Source: Pseudomonadota bacterium
GTDB lineage: Bacteria > Pseudomonadota > Gammaproteobacteria > Pseudomonadales > Azotimanducaceae
Length of the DNA stretch: 42,936 nucleotides
Direction: 5' to 3'
NCBI GenBank assembly: GCA_022571865.1
Contig: JACZXA010000010.1
Span: 1 to 42,936 of the forward strand
In this document: in pieces, positions 33,547 through 42,428 of the stretch
Position numbering within the stretch: position 1 is the stretch's first letter
How the letters are laid out: every line of letters begins with the position of its first letter
Program-made: the position numbers and the translations under genes
Notes under the pieces: generated by a model
Database searches by the model: none
Told to the model about the DNA's origin: nothing
The model's input: the letters and a program-made list of their open reading frames with translations, nothing else

Positions 33547-34407
33547 TTAAGCCAGCTCGAGTTGTTGTGCGGTGTCTTCAATGAACCGGCGGATACCATC
33601 CAATGGTGAGTCAGCGTCACTCACCGGTCTTGGCAGCAGGATCAGTCTGGATACGCCAAGATCTTCATAACGTTTTACCCGATCAGCGTCGATGGCACCT
33701 CGCGGCGTGATGGAAATCTCGAGTTCATCGAATCTCGCTTCCTTATCCGCGGCGCGGGCCGCCTCCCGCAACCCCTCGATCGAGGCGGCAGCTTCGTCTT
33801 CGCTCTGGTTGAAACCGTACCAGCCGTCACCGTGAGCGATCGCGCGACGATAGCCGGCGGGCGACATCCCACCGATGATGATAGGCGGATGGGGTGACTG
33901 CACCGGCATCGGTTTCGATTGCACGCCGGAAATCTGGGTGAACCGACCATCGAATACGGGTTTGTCCTGGGTCCAGAGCGCACGAATTGCTTCGATGTGT
34001 TCGCTGGTACGGGCACCACGCTCTTCATAAGGCACACCGATAACCTCGAACTCGCGTTTTATGTACCCAACGCCTACGCCAAACAGCAACCGACCCTTAG
34101 ACAGCACATCGATAGTCGCCAGTTCCTTAGCGAGCACCACCGGATTACGTTGCGCAAGGAGAATGATTCCGGAACCCAACTTCAATTTCGAAGTGACTGC
34201 CGCTGAGAACGCGAGCGTTGCCACCGTATCGAGCATCGGGAACTCCGGTGGCACGGGCGAGGGTGGTTCCTGCGGGTCGATCACGACCACGTGTTCACCG
34301 GTCCAGGCGGACTCGAACCCTGCGTCTTCGGCACATTTGAGCAAACTTGCGATCGAGTCGGGTTGTGCCAATGGGCCGTTGTTGAAACCGAAGTAGCCAA
34401 TTTTCAT
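33547..34407 (-). CDS. LLM class flavin/F420-dependent oxidoreductase
   Basis: A 286-residue luciferase-like protein, starting at 34407 with GGAGG 8 nt upstream. It shows the TIM-barrel pattern of the LLM family: IGYFGFNNGP at the N-terminus, CAEDAGFESAWTGEHV, LGSGIILLAQRNPVVLAKELATI, SKGRLLFGVGVGYIKREFEV, and PHPPIIIGGMSPAGYRRAIAHGDGWYGF. Such enzymes use FMN or F420 to oxidise or reduce small organics; the TIGR03619-like subgroup (actinobacterial and proteobacterial) fits best by length. Divergent from the HpcH/HpaI-family gene with 159 bp between. Substrate unknown. Confidence 0.88.
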   Translation of the reverse strand: MKIGYFGFNNGPLAQPDSIASLLKCAEDAGFESAWTGEHVVVIDPQEPPSPVPPEFPMLDTVATLAFSAAVTSKLKLGSGIILLAQRNPVVLAKELATIDVLSKGRLLFGVGVGYIKREFEVIGVPYEERGARTSEHIEAIRALWTQDKPVFDGRFTQISGVQSKPMPVQSPHPPIIIGGMSPAGYRRAIAHGDGWYGFNQSEDEAAASIEGLREAARAADKEARFDELEISITPRGAIDADRVKRYEDLGVSRLILLPRPVSDADSPLDGIRRFIEDTAQQLELA

Positions 34408-34566
34408 GCAGTTAACCTCCACGGTGATGTCCGCTAATCCGTGCGTAAGGGGTAATTTTCATATTGCCCAAAAAAATAATCAGCAGCCGATTCGTCATAG
34501 AACCACCAGTCTATTCATTTTTGTTCTAATGTTCTGTCCGAAATTGAACCGCCCTGGGAATTTGCC

Positions 34567-35364
34567 ATGATCATGCAGAACACTTTTCGCGAAACGCTCG
34601 ACTCATTTGGTTCCACCCTTGGCACCCACTTTCTCTTCGCTGATCCCGACATCCCGGAAATCATCGGCGACACCGGTTTATTCGACTATGGCGAGTTTGC
34701 GGCCGAATACTCGACTCTGGACATGAAGCAGCTCTACCACATGGCGCGTGCGGGCCAGTGCGGCAATTTGCCGCTGATGATCAAGCTCGATCAGGAAAGT
34801 CAGGGTTTCTGGGCGCAAGCGGCACTTGGGGCTGGCTTCAAGTCTGTGCTGTTCACGGACATTCGCACGCCGGCCGACGTGGACGACTGTCACCGTGCCA
34901 TTGCCCCCGATACGCCTGAGGCTCGCGGCGCGATGGGAGTGAAGCTCCGCCGCCCTGCGTTGTCGAATTACCAGAGTGAAAGTTACCTGGAGGATCTCGA
35001 GTCGATCGTGTTTCTCATCATGATCGAAAAAAACGTCACGGTGGACGGTATCGATGAAGTACTCGCCCGGGCCAGGGAAAAGGGTGTAGACATGACCCAG
35101 TGGGGTCCGGCGGACTTCGGTTTCTCTCGGGGTGAACCCGGCTTGATGGCGACGCCTGAGATTCGCCCGTTTGAGGAACGGGTGATCAAGAAGTCATTCG
35201 AGTACGGGATTCATCCGCGCATCGAGATCGGCGCTGTCGAGCAGGCGAAACGATACATCGATCTCGGGGTCAGGCATTTTTGCATCGGCTGGGATCGGTT
35301 CATATACCGCGCCGCGTTGATGGAACTCGGCGAGGGAATGAAAAAATTGATCGAGGAGCTGTAG
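34567..35364 (+). CDS. HpcH/HpaI aldolase/citrate lyase family protein
   Basis: A 265-residue TIM-barrel protein. The metal-binding residues are recognisable as E154 in VFLIMIEKNVTVDGIDE and D183 in QWGPADFGFSRG, the order found in HpaI-like class II aldolases. The N-terminal F-D-Y-G-E-F-A-A-E-Y-S segment matches the usual F-D-W/Y-x-x-x-D/E-x-E-H. The catalytic Arg that normally stands in the strand P-x-V-R-V is replaced here (P-L-M-I-K73-L), so the reaction may differ from the classic pyruvate aldol chemistry. ATG at 34567 or 34573 are both possible starts. It is divergent from the LLM gene, and the two could belong to one pathway. Confidence 0.85.
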   Translation: MIMQNTFRETLDSFGSTLGTHFLFADPDIPEIIGDTGLFDYGEFAAEYSTLDMKQLYHMARAGQCGNLPLMIKLDQESQGFWAQAALGAGFKSVLFTDIRTPADVDDCHRAIAPDTPEARGAMGVKLRRPALSNYQSESYLEDLESIVFLIMIEKNVTVDGIDEVLARAREKGVDMTQWGPADFGFSRGEPGLMATPEIRPFEERVIKKSFEYGIHPRIEIGAVEQAKRYIDLGVRHFCIGWDRFIYRAALMELGEGMKKLIEEL

Positions 35365-35752
35365 CAGCCATTCACGAACAACCCTCGTTTTTCTCGCCCG
35401 GACATTGCGCGAAGACGCAGAGTTTCGGGTGCGGATCGTGGTCGTCATGACGGCTCGTGACCGAAAGCGTAACCGTATACGGCATTGAGGCTTCGCATAG
35501 CGAACGCGCTGAATATCTGGCGGTCTTGGCGACCGCAGTAGCTTGATCATGAATAATCCAGGCTAGGTTACCCGCGCAGGCGATTGTCGGAGTGAGGGGT
35601 GTTGCTGCCTGAACTGAAGTTTTTGGGCCGTAAAGGCCCAAATGTGGCGCCAGGACGTGAAGAAGCCCAAATTTCGCAAGATTTTTTGCGTTAAGATTCG
35701 TAGACTGGAGCGTTACCTTTCGTATCACTCCGAATTCGAGCGATTTTCGACC
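35365..35752. other. 388-bp intergenic region with repeat core and hairpin
   Basis: CATGAATAATCC at 35548-35559 is identical to the 12 bases at 22031-22042 in the terminator between the ATPase and MFS genes. TTTGGGCC (35622-35629) and GGCCCAAA (35635-35642) form a perfect 8-bp stem with a GTAAA loop but no T-run. The remainder, up to the adaptor gene, probably carries the efflux operon promoter. No gene is supported here. Confidence 0.45.
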
Positions 35753-36910
35753 ATGACACGAATGTTGAAGGTAGTTCTGCCGATCGTATTTATCGTCCTG
35801 GCGATCGGTGCATCTTTCGTGATGGTCCAGTCGCGTCCCGCGGCTATGCAGAAGCCCGTGTCACTTCCCGCGTTACGCGTTTCGGTCAACACCGCCGTTC
35901 GAACACCGGTTACCTTCGTGGTGCGCTCGCAAGGTTCGGTTTCACCTCGCACCGAGACGATTCTGATGTCCGAAGTTTCAGGACAGATCATCGATGTTTC
36001 GCCCGCTTTCGTCAGCGGCGGTTTTTTCAAACGCGGCGACATTCTCGTTCGTATCGACCCGCGCAACTATCGCTCCGCGGTCAAGCGGGCGAAGGCCGGC
36101 GTCGCCAAAGCGCAAACGCAGGTTGCGACGGAAAGTGCACTCGCCGGTTACGCATATGAAGATTGGCAGCGATTGCGGGAGTTCGACCGAGCCTCACGAG
36201 AGGCTTCGTCGCTGGTGCTCAGAAAGCCGCAGTTGCAGGCGGCGATTGCCGAACTCGAGTCGAAGGAAGCCGATCTCGAAATGGCTCAGGAAGACCTGAA
36301 CCGCACAATCATTCGCGCCCCTTACAATGGCATGGTGCGAGAAAAAATCGCCGATATTGGCCAGTTTGTGGGCGTCAGTGGGCAGCTCGCACGAACGTTC
36401 GCCGTAGACCGCGCTGAGGTTCGCCTCCCACTGACACAAAACGATCTGCGATTCCTGGATTTGCAGAGTCTGAGCGCCGGCGTAAGGCTACCAGTGACGT
36501 TGTCAGCCGATATTGGCGATCAAACCTTCACCTGGAACGCCCAGATCGTGCGTTCGGAAGGTGTATTCGACGCGACCAGCCGGGTGTTGTATGTAGTCGC
36601 ACAGATTGAGGACCCCTACGGTCTCGAATCTGAAGGTCGCGAACCGCTTCGTATTGGCACCTTTGTTACCGCGGAAATTACCGGTAACTCTGGCGGTGAA
36701 TTATTTGCTGTTCCTCGGTATGCTCTGTCACGCGGCAAGACCTTGTGGCTCGTCGACGACGAGTTTCGTATTCACCCGAGCGACGTGCACATCGTTCGAA
36801 TGGATGAAAACTTTGCTTATATCGACGAAGGTCTCGAGGAAGGCGACCGCTATACGATCACGCCCATCGATCAGCCGCTGCCGGGTATGAAGGTCCGCTT
36901 TGATGGTTAA
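35753..36910 (+). CDS. RND efflux periplasmic adaptor (membrane fusion protein)
   Basis: A 385-residue protein starting at ATG 35753, with one N-terminal membrane anchor (about 7-25). The architecture is that of RND adaptors: a lipoyl-like half motif SEVSGQIIDVSPAFVSGGFF, an alpha-helical hairpin (about 105-175, rich in Ala, Glu and Lys), the returning half DLNRTIIRAPYNGMVREKIA, and then beta-barrel and membrane-proximal domains. It links the inner-membrane pump encoded next to an outer-membrane channel, which is not in the window. The pump gene begins 40 nt downstream. Confidence 0.92.
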   Translation: MTRMLKVVLPIVFIVLAIGASFVMVQSRPAAMQKPVSLPALRVSVNTAVRTPVTFVVRSQGSVSPRTETILMSEVSGQIIDVSPAFVSGGFFKRGDILVRIDPRNYRSAVKRAKAGVAKAQTQVATESALAGYAYEDWQRLREFDRASREASSLVLRKPQLQAAIAELESKEADLEMAQEDLNRTIIRAPYNGMVREKIADIGQFVGVSGQLARTFAVDRAEVRLPLTQNDLRFLDLQSLSAGVRLPVTLSADIGDQTFTWNAQIVRSEGVFDATSRVLYVVAQIEDPYGLESEGREPLRIGTFVTAEITGNSGGELFAVPRYALSRGKTLWLVDDEFRIHPSDVHIVRMDENFAYIDEGLEEGDRYTITPIDQPLPGMKVRFDG

Positions 36911-36949
36911 TCCTGATCTTTTGTGCTCACAATAAATCCGGTGGGATAA

Positions 36950-39900
36950 GTGCCTGATCAAAAAGTTCGTGGGCTGATCGGTTGGTTTGCGACTAACCAC
37001 GTTGCCGCCAACCTGCTGATGTTCTTCATACTCGGTATGGGCATCTACTCTCTCGTGGTCATGAAAAAGGAGATGATGCCGGAGTTTCGGTTCGACATCA
37101 TCACCGTCCAGATGTCCTACCTCGGCGCCGCACCCCAGGAAGTGGAAGAGGGTGTGATCATCAAGATCGAGGAAGCCATCAAGTCCATCCAGGGTATTCG
37201 CAAGATCAATTCGATTGCGGCCGAAGGTTTCGGGCGAGTCATGATCGAGGTAGAGGATGGTTACGAACTGGGGGAAATTACCGACGAGTTGAAGCTTGCG
37301 ATAGACGGGATCTCAACCTTCCCGGCTGAGACGGAACGGCCAACGTACTCGAAACAACTCTTCCGACGCGGCGTGATCAACGTTCAGGTGCACGGCAACC
37401 TCGACGAACGCACCATGAAGGAGCTTGCGGATCAGATTCGTGAGGAGATTGTTGCTCTGCCTGATGTGACTTACGCCGAGGTTATGGGGTCACGGCCTTT
37501 CGAAATTTCGATCGAGATTTCCGAAAATACATTGCGCCAGTACGGAATGACGTTAAACAGAGTCGCGCAAACGATCAGGCTCTGGTCGATTGACCTGCCG
37601 GGCGGATCGATTCGCTCCGAGTCGGGCAACATTCGTTTACGAACGAAGGGCCAGGCGTACACGGGCGAGGATTTCGCCAAGATAGTTCTTTTGACACGGC
37701 CCGACGGCACCCGGGTCACCCTCGGCGACATCGCATTGATCCGCGACGAGTTCGCGGAGGTCGAGAGTTATTCGTTCTTCGATGGTGAACGAAGTTTCGG
37801 CATCACCGTGATGTCGAACAGAGAAGAGAGCGAACTGGACATCGCCGTGGCCGTCAACGAATACGTTGATCAACGTCAAGCGACGCTACCCGATGGGGTA
37901 AAGCTCACCGCCTGGATGGACGGGACCTATTACCTTAGGGGTCACCTGAACATGATGCTGGGAAACATGGCGATGGGCGCCATCCTCGTGTTCGTCATTC
38001 TCGGGGTTTTTCTGCACGTGAAGATCGCGGCGTGGGTAATAATTGGTCTGCCCGTCGCGTTTCTTGGCGCCTTCATGATGTTACCGCTGCCTTTTGTCGG
38101 CGTAACGATCAACATGATGAGTCTGTTTGCGTTCATCCTGGTGCTTGGCATCGTCGTTGACGATGCAATCATCATTGCCGAGAGCGCGTACACCTATACC
38201 GAAAAGCACGGTTACAACCTGCCGAACATCGTCGCGGGCGCGCAACGGGTTGCAGTGCCGGCAACGTTTGGCGTCCTCACGACCATGATGGCATTCTTCC
38301 CGATGCTGTTCGTGGACGGACCGACGTCTGAATTTACTGCGGCTATCGCGTTTGTGGTGATTTTCTGTCTGTTCTTTTCGCTCATCGAATCGAAGCTCAT
38401 CCTGCCTTCCCACCTTGCAATCATGAAATCTTCCCATGGAGACAAATCGGGAATTGCGGATTGGGTGGATCGTAGGCTCAAACACTTCATCAATAACGTC
38501 TATGCACCGTTTCTCGCAAAGGCGATCGAGTTTCGATATGCAACGCTCGCATTCTTTTTCAGCCTGCTTATATTGACGGTGGGTCTGGTTGGAAGCGGAC
38601 TGGTACGTTTCGTTTATTTTCCGGAAATGGACCAGCCTTATGTGATGGCCACCATCGAACTGCAGGAAGGTGCGCCAGAGTCTCTGATCAGGGAAATCGT
38701 TGAGCAGATGGACGCGAAGTTGGCTGAAATCAACGAGGAGATCAAAGCGGAGACGGGAACCGATCTCAACGCCGCCGAGCATCTGTTTGCGTATATCCAG
38801 GACGGCACGAAGGGTCAGTTGCAGGTCGAACTCAACCAGAGTGGCGAGCGGATCGTGTCACCGAAGGAGATTGAGCGACGCTGGCGCGAGAAAGTCGGCA
38901 CGATCCCCGGCACCAAGGCATTGCGGTTCTCATCGGGCATGCACATGGGTGGAGGTCCACCGGTGGCGTTCGCCTTGAAAGGAAACAACTACCAGCGTTT
39001 GGAAGCGGCTGCAATCGAACTCGTCGAGCACCTTAAAACCTTCGAAGGGCTCTACGAAGTGGAAAGCTCGGCAAACGCGGGCCCCGAGGAGATTGAACTC
39101 AAGATCAAACCCGAAGCCGAGGCGCTGGGTGTTACGCTTTCCGATCTAGCCCGACAGGTTCGCCAGGCGTTCTACGGTGCCGAGGCGCAGCGAATCCAGC
39201 GTGGCGATCAGGAAGTGAAGGTGATGGTGCGTTACCCGCGCTCGGAGCGTTCATCCATCGGCAATCTGGAAAAGATGTGGATACGCCTGCCCGATGGACG
39301 TGAGCTACCTTTTTCCGTCGTTGCCAGCTACGAAATGACCCGGGGCTACGACACCATCGAACGCCTCGATGGACAGCGTACGGTTTCTGTGACATCGAAC
39401 GTCAACCTGTCTGTTGCAGAACCCATGCAGATCGTTCGCCAGATTGGTCGCGATTTCATGCCCGAACTGCTGAGTCGTTATCCCGGTATCAAATACGAAC
39501 TCACGGGCAGTTCCCATGAGGAAGAGATGGGGCTGATGCAAACGGGTTATGCGTTCGTCGCAGCACTTTTTGGCATCTATGCGTTGATGGCAATCCCGCT
39601 GAAGTCCTATGTGCAGCCGCTTATCGTCATGAGCGTGATTCCGTTCGGCATCATTGGTGCGGTTGTCGGGCACATGTTTCTCGGTATCGCTATCAGCTCT
39701 CTCTCACTCATCGGCATCATTGCCTTGTCAGGCGTGGTGGTTAACGATAGCTTGATCATGGTGCATTTTGTCAACCGCGCCGTTGCCGAGGGCGCAACAG
39801 CCTCTGAAGCAGCGATTGAGTCCGGTATCGTCCGTTTCCGGGCCATTCTGTTGACCTCGCTAACCACGTTTTTCGGCCTGTTGCCAATCGTTCTGGAAAC

Positions 39901-40072
39901 CTCCCTGGAAGCACAGATGATAATTCCAATGGCGGTGTCGTTGTCGTTCGGTATCGTGTTCTCGACCGTCATCACGCTGATTCTCGTGCCTTGCCTGTAC
40001 AACATTGTTGGGGATTTCCGAAAAACGCCGAAGCCCGTAGTAACTTACCCAGAGCAACAACAAGCTTCGTAA
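36950..40072 (+). CDS. RND efflux transporter permease
   Basis: A 1040-residue inner-membrane pump of normal length for the HAE/HME-like RND family, starting with GTG at 36950. The N-terminal helix NHVAANLLMFFILGMG is followed by the large periplasmic loop, then helices with the proton-relay pair in LGIVVDDAIIIAES, where AcrB has D407-D408. A second loop and helix set include SSLSLIGIIALSGVVVNDSL. It exports drugs, lipids or other amphiphiles using the proton gradient. The adaptor gene is directly upstream; no TolC-type gene is seen. Confidence 0.93.
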   Translation: MPDQKVRGLIGWFATNHVAANLLMFFILGMGIYSLVVMKKEMMPEFRFDIITVQMSYLGAAPQEVEEGVIIKIEEAIKSIQGIRKINSIAAEGFGRVMIEVEDGYELGEITDELKLAIDGISTFPAETERPTYSKQLFRRGVINVQVHGNLDERTMKELADQIREEIVALPDVTYAEVMGSRPFEISIEISENTLRQYGMTLNRVAQTIRLWSIDLPGGSIRSESGNIRLRTKGQAYTGEDFAKIVLLTRPDGTRVTLGDIALIRDEFAEVESYSFFDGERSFGITVMSNREESELDIAVAVNEYVDQRQATLPDGVKLTAWMDGTYYLRGHLNMMLGNMAMGAILVFVILGVFLHVKIAAWVIIGLPVAFLGAFMMLPLPFVGVTINMMSLFAFILVLGIVVDDAIIIAESAYTYTEKHGYNLPNIVAGAQRVAVPATFGVLTTMMAFFPMLFVDGPTSEFTAAIAFVVIFCLFFSLIESKLILPSHLAIMKSSHGDKSGIADWVDRRLKHFINNVYAPFLAKAIEFRYATLAFFFSLLILTVGLVGSGLVRFVYFPEMDQPYVMATIELQEGAPESLIREIVEQMDAKLAEINEEIKAETGTDLNAAEHLFAYIQDGTKGQLQVELNQSGERIVSPKEIERRWREKVGTIPGTKALRFSSGMHMGGGPPVAFALKGNNYQRLEAAAIELVEHLKTFEGLYEVESSANAGPEEIELKIKPEAEALGVTLSDLARQVRQAFYGAEAQRIQRGDQEVKVMVRYPRSERSSIGNLEKMWIRLPDGRELPFSVVASYEMTRGYDTIERLDGQRTVSVTSNVNLSVAEPMQIVRQIGRDFMPELLSRYPGIKYELTGSSHEEEMGLMQTGYAFVAALFGIYALMAIPLKSYVQPLIVMSVIPFGIIGAVVGHMFLGIAISSLSLIGIIALSGVVVNDSLIMVHFVNRAVAEGATASEAAIESGIVRFRAILLTSLTTFFGLLPIVLETSLEAQMIIPMAVSLSFGIVFSTVITLILVPCLYNIVGDFRKTPKPVVTYPEQQQAS

Positions 40073-40075
40073 AGA

Positions 40076-40179
40076 TTGGGGTCAGAGTAAAGGGTCAGAG
40101 TAAAAATGGGGCTCTAAAGGGAGTCATAAGCGAAGGCTTTTTACCCCATTTTTACTCTGACCCTTTACTCTGACCCCAA
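40076..40179. repeat. perfect 36-bp inverted repeat (REP-like palindrome)
   Basis: The arm at 40076-40111 starts TTGGGGTCAGAGTAAAGGGT and the arm at 40144-40179 is its exact complement over all 36 bases, with a 32-bp loop. Each arm itself contains GGGTCAGAGTAAA twice. It begins 3 nt after the pump gene stop, so it may act as a terminator, but its perfection and internal duplication resemble REP elements mobilised by RAYT-type transposases. No transposase gene is in the window. Confidence 0.75.
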
Positions 40180-40204
40180 CCTATACATGACCCCAACCTA
40201 TACA
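40171..40204. repeat. 17-bp tandem repeat abutting the palindrome
   Basis: TGACCCCAACCTATACA occurs twice in tandem (40171-40187 and 40188-40204), overlapping the right end of the 36-bp inverted repeat. The second copy ends 2 bp before the stop codon of the convergent small gene. It looks like a duplicated flank of the palindromic element. Confidence 0.7.
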
Positions 40205-40206
40205 AC

Positions 40207-40452
40207 CTAGGCAGTGGCACTCTCGAACGCGAGCTTCAGCGCGGCTATTTCCGCATCAATCTGCGGTGGGTCGGGTAGCGTTCGTTCGGCACGCGCGTAC
40301 CAGTGACCCGCGTTTTTGAGATCCCCCTCCATGGTGTGAACAATCCCGTGGGCCCAGCTACCCAGTCGTGACGAGTCAGCCTGCACGATGCCGTGGGCCG
40401 ATTCCCAGTCTCCGTTCTCCAGATGTTGTATTGCGTCATTGAAGGTTGCCAT
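40207..40452 (-). CDS. small TPR-like protein of unknown function
   Basis: An 81-residue protein with two helix-turn-helix TPR-like units: A-I-Q-H-L-E-N-G-D-W-E-S-A-H-G-I-V-Q and W-A-H-G-I-V-H-T-M-E-G-D-L-K-N-A-G-H-W-Y-A-R-A. The W/Y and His positions recur between the units. No signal or membrane segment is seen. It is encoded 11 nt downstream of the GHKL ATPase gene on the same strand, and they are probably cotranscribed. Function unknown. Confidence 0.7.
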   Translation of the reverse strand: MATFNDAIQHLENGDWESAHGIVQADSSRLGSWAHGIVHTMEGDLKNAGHWYARAERTLPDPPQIDAEIAALKLAFESATA

Positions 40453-40463
40453 AGGTTTGTTGG

Positions 40464-42284
40464 TTATCTTAAGTTTTCTTCCATATAGAGCGTCAACTCG
40501 ATCATTCGTTCGAGCAGATCTCCAGCGCTCGCACCTGGGAAGTTTCTTTGTACGAGCTCTTTTGCGTACAGGCGCGCGATGTATCGTAGCTTGAGCGCGG
40601 TATTGCGGTTGGCATACACGAAGTCGCGATGGCCGTTGTTTACCACGATCAGGTTTCGCTCCGCATCGTAGCGAGACCGCCAGAGTATGTTAGGTGCATG
40701 CTCGAGAGTGTAACCAGGAAGGCCCTGAGCCGGTGTTGACCGGTGACCCCCGTGAGCGTCCAGCAACTGATCAGTGATTGTCACTGCGGCCTCGTCAGAA
40801 CAAGAGACATCACCCTGGGTCACCGTGACACGGATGCGTACGAGACCCGGGTCAGCGGGTGCGGTGAAGGTCAACATTTCGTCATTTTGCGTCGTGAATA
40901 CTGCGGTACCTTCGATGAGCTCCCAACTAAACGTGAGTCCATCGTTAACAGTGCGCCGCGACTTGTCACGGCATACCGCGCGCAACGTGTGCGATTGCCC
41001 AACCGGAGCGATACTCGAAACGGGCGAAATACGTACACTGAATAACGGACCAGGAAACTCGAAGAAATCCTTCTGCGTACGGTCCGCGGCGGCTTGTCCG
41101 GGGAAAGCCTCATCGTCCAACGACTCTGCTGAATAGTCTCCATCTGCGCCGTTGCTGACGTCGTGACCTTGCCCGCTCGCGTGGACCTGCTTGTGAATCT
41201 CGAACCAGTCATAGTCTTCGACCGGTAGTGATAGAATGGCTTCTCGGAACGCGCGTCGCAGTCGCTTCAACATGCGCTCACTCGAGCGTTCGTCCTCGGC
41301 GCGACGGTGTTCTTCCACGATCTGTGTGAGGTGCTGTGTAAGTGGCACCAATGCTTCGCTGAAGGTGAGAAACTGAGCATCGCGGATGAGTCCACTGCGC
41401 GTGCCTGGGGTCAACGTAAGAAAGGGTGCGTCGACGATTCCTTCCAGGTTGCCACTATCCCACACGGAGTTGGATGTGGTTTCGAGATCGGCGAAGTTGG
41501 TAAGTACCCGTGTGCCTGATCGGTACAATCCAACCTCACCCCGCCCGGAGTTGGTCAGATACAGTTCCAGATAAATTTCGCCGTTGGGTGTGGGTATGCT
41601 CGGCAGTTGATGGAGTAGTTTACCGTCGAACTGGCGGGGGACTACCGAGTACTGTTTACGTGTCTGGCGGTCTATGACCGTGATAAGTACGCCGGAATCA
41701 CGGATGCGATCCCGTAACTCGCTCGCCAGAAACAACTCCAGCTTCTCGCCGGTAAACGAGCGGATGCCCGGTAACAATGGCTTGACCTTGAGCTCAGTGC
41801 CTTCACAAGGCAGGAGGCTGCGTAGCGTCTTTATACGGTAACTGGGATCGTCACGGTCCATACGCATCTGGTAGTTGCGCCCGGCCGTACTAGACGAAGC
41901 CAGGTACAAGGTCTCGCCAAGCGTCCAGAAGCTCAACAGCCCAATGCCGAATTCACCCTGAATAGCCCGGATACCGTCTGCCTTGATATTTTTTTTGAAC
42001 GAATCGCAGATGTGCGTCGCCACGAACCGGAAGTCGGGTACGCCGTCTACGTTTTTGCGAATCCCCTCGCCGTCGTCGGTAATCAGGAGATAGGATTCAC
42101 CTTGCTCTTTGCCACGCACGATGGTGATGTGCCTGGCCCCTGCATCGATGCTGTTTTCGACGAATTCGGCAACCGCTTTCAGTGGATTCGATTGCGCAAG
42201 CGCAATGATCGAGATCGCGTTCCAGTCGTTGCCAATCCGTAGTTTCCCCGTGGTCCGTGTTTTACTTTTGCGAGTCGCTTTCAT
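40464..42284 (-). CDS. GHKL-type ATPase with internal Ig-like domain
   Basis: A 606-residue protein (start 42284 chosen; 42308 is the alternative). The GHKL nucleotide fold is complete: N-box A-E-F-V-E-N44-S-I-D-A-G-A, G1 box D70-D-G-E-G, and G2 box G-E-F-G-I-G with following LLSFW, as in Hsp90, MutL and MORC ATPases. An S5-like middle domain follows. After a charged, disordered linker comes a beta-rich Ig-like/PKD-like domain (about 415-505; SPVSSIAPVGQSHTLRAVCR then FSWELIEG..FTAPADPG), then a helical C-terminus. No signal peptide is seen, so an intracellular role is expected. It belongs to no family that I can name with confidence. A DNA- or chromatin-related or defence role is possible. 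Confidence 0.8.
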   Translation of the reverse strand: MKATRKSKTRTTGKLRIGNDWNAISIIALAQSNPLKAVAEFVENSIDAGARHITIVRGKEQGESYLLITDDGEGIRKNVDGVPDFRFVATHICDSFKKNIKADGIRAIQGEFGIGLLSFWTLGETLYLASSSTAGRNYQMRMDRDDPSYRIKTLRSLLPCEGTELKVKPLLPGIRSFTGEKLELFLASELRDRIRDSGVLITVIDRQTRKQYSVVPRQFDGKLLHQLPSIPTPNGEIYLELYLTNSGRGEVGLYRSGTRVLTNFADLETTSNSVWDSGNLEGIVDAPFLTLTPGTRSGLIRDAQFLTFSEALVPLTQHLTQIVEEHRRAEDERSSERMLKRLRRAFREAILSLPVEDYDWFEIHKQVHASGQGHDVSNGADGDYSAESLDDEAFPGQAAADRTQKDFFEFPGPLFSVRISPVSSIAPVGQSHTLRAVCRDKSRRTVNDGLTFSWELIEGTAVFTTQNDEMLTFTAPADPGLVRIRVTVTQGDVSCSDEAAVTITDQLLDAHGGHRSTPAQGLPGYTLEHAPNILWRSRYDAERNLIVVNNGHRDFVYANRNTALKLRYIARLYAKELVQRNFPGASAGDLLERMIELTLYMEENLR

Positions 42285-42428
42285 GGCCGTTCCCCAACCG
42301 AGAATCATCGCATACCTTGAAACCTATTGTTCAGGGAGAAACACCGATGCGGATAACCTATGCGGGTTGTTGGTCAGTGAAATTACGTCAAGAAATATGC
42401 ACGTTCTTTCCGCGGAAAGTGAGATTGT

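Noticed and set aside
33390-33584. Plus-strand frame of 64 codons near the microcin-like gene as a second peptide
   Set aside because: It lacks a double-glycine leader, is Arg-rich at the end and runs into the convergent LLM gene.
35622-35642. Hairpin TTTGGGCC-GTAAA-GGCCCAAA as a rho-independent terminator
   Set aside because: No T-run follows on either strand, and it lies far from the ends of neighbouring genes.
38081-38782. Minus-strand frame of 233 codons
   Set aside because: It lies fully inside the RND pump gene and its product is a His/Arg-rich composition artefact.
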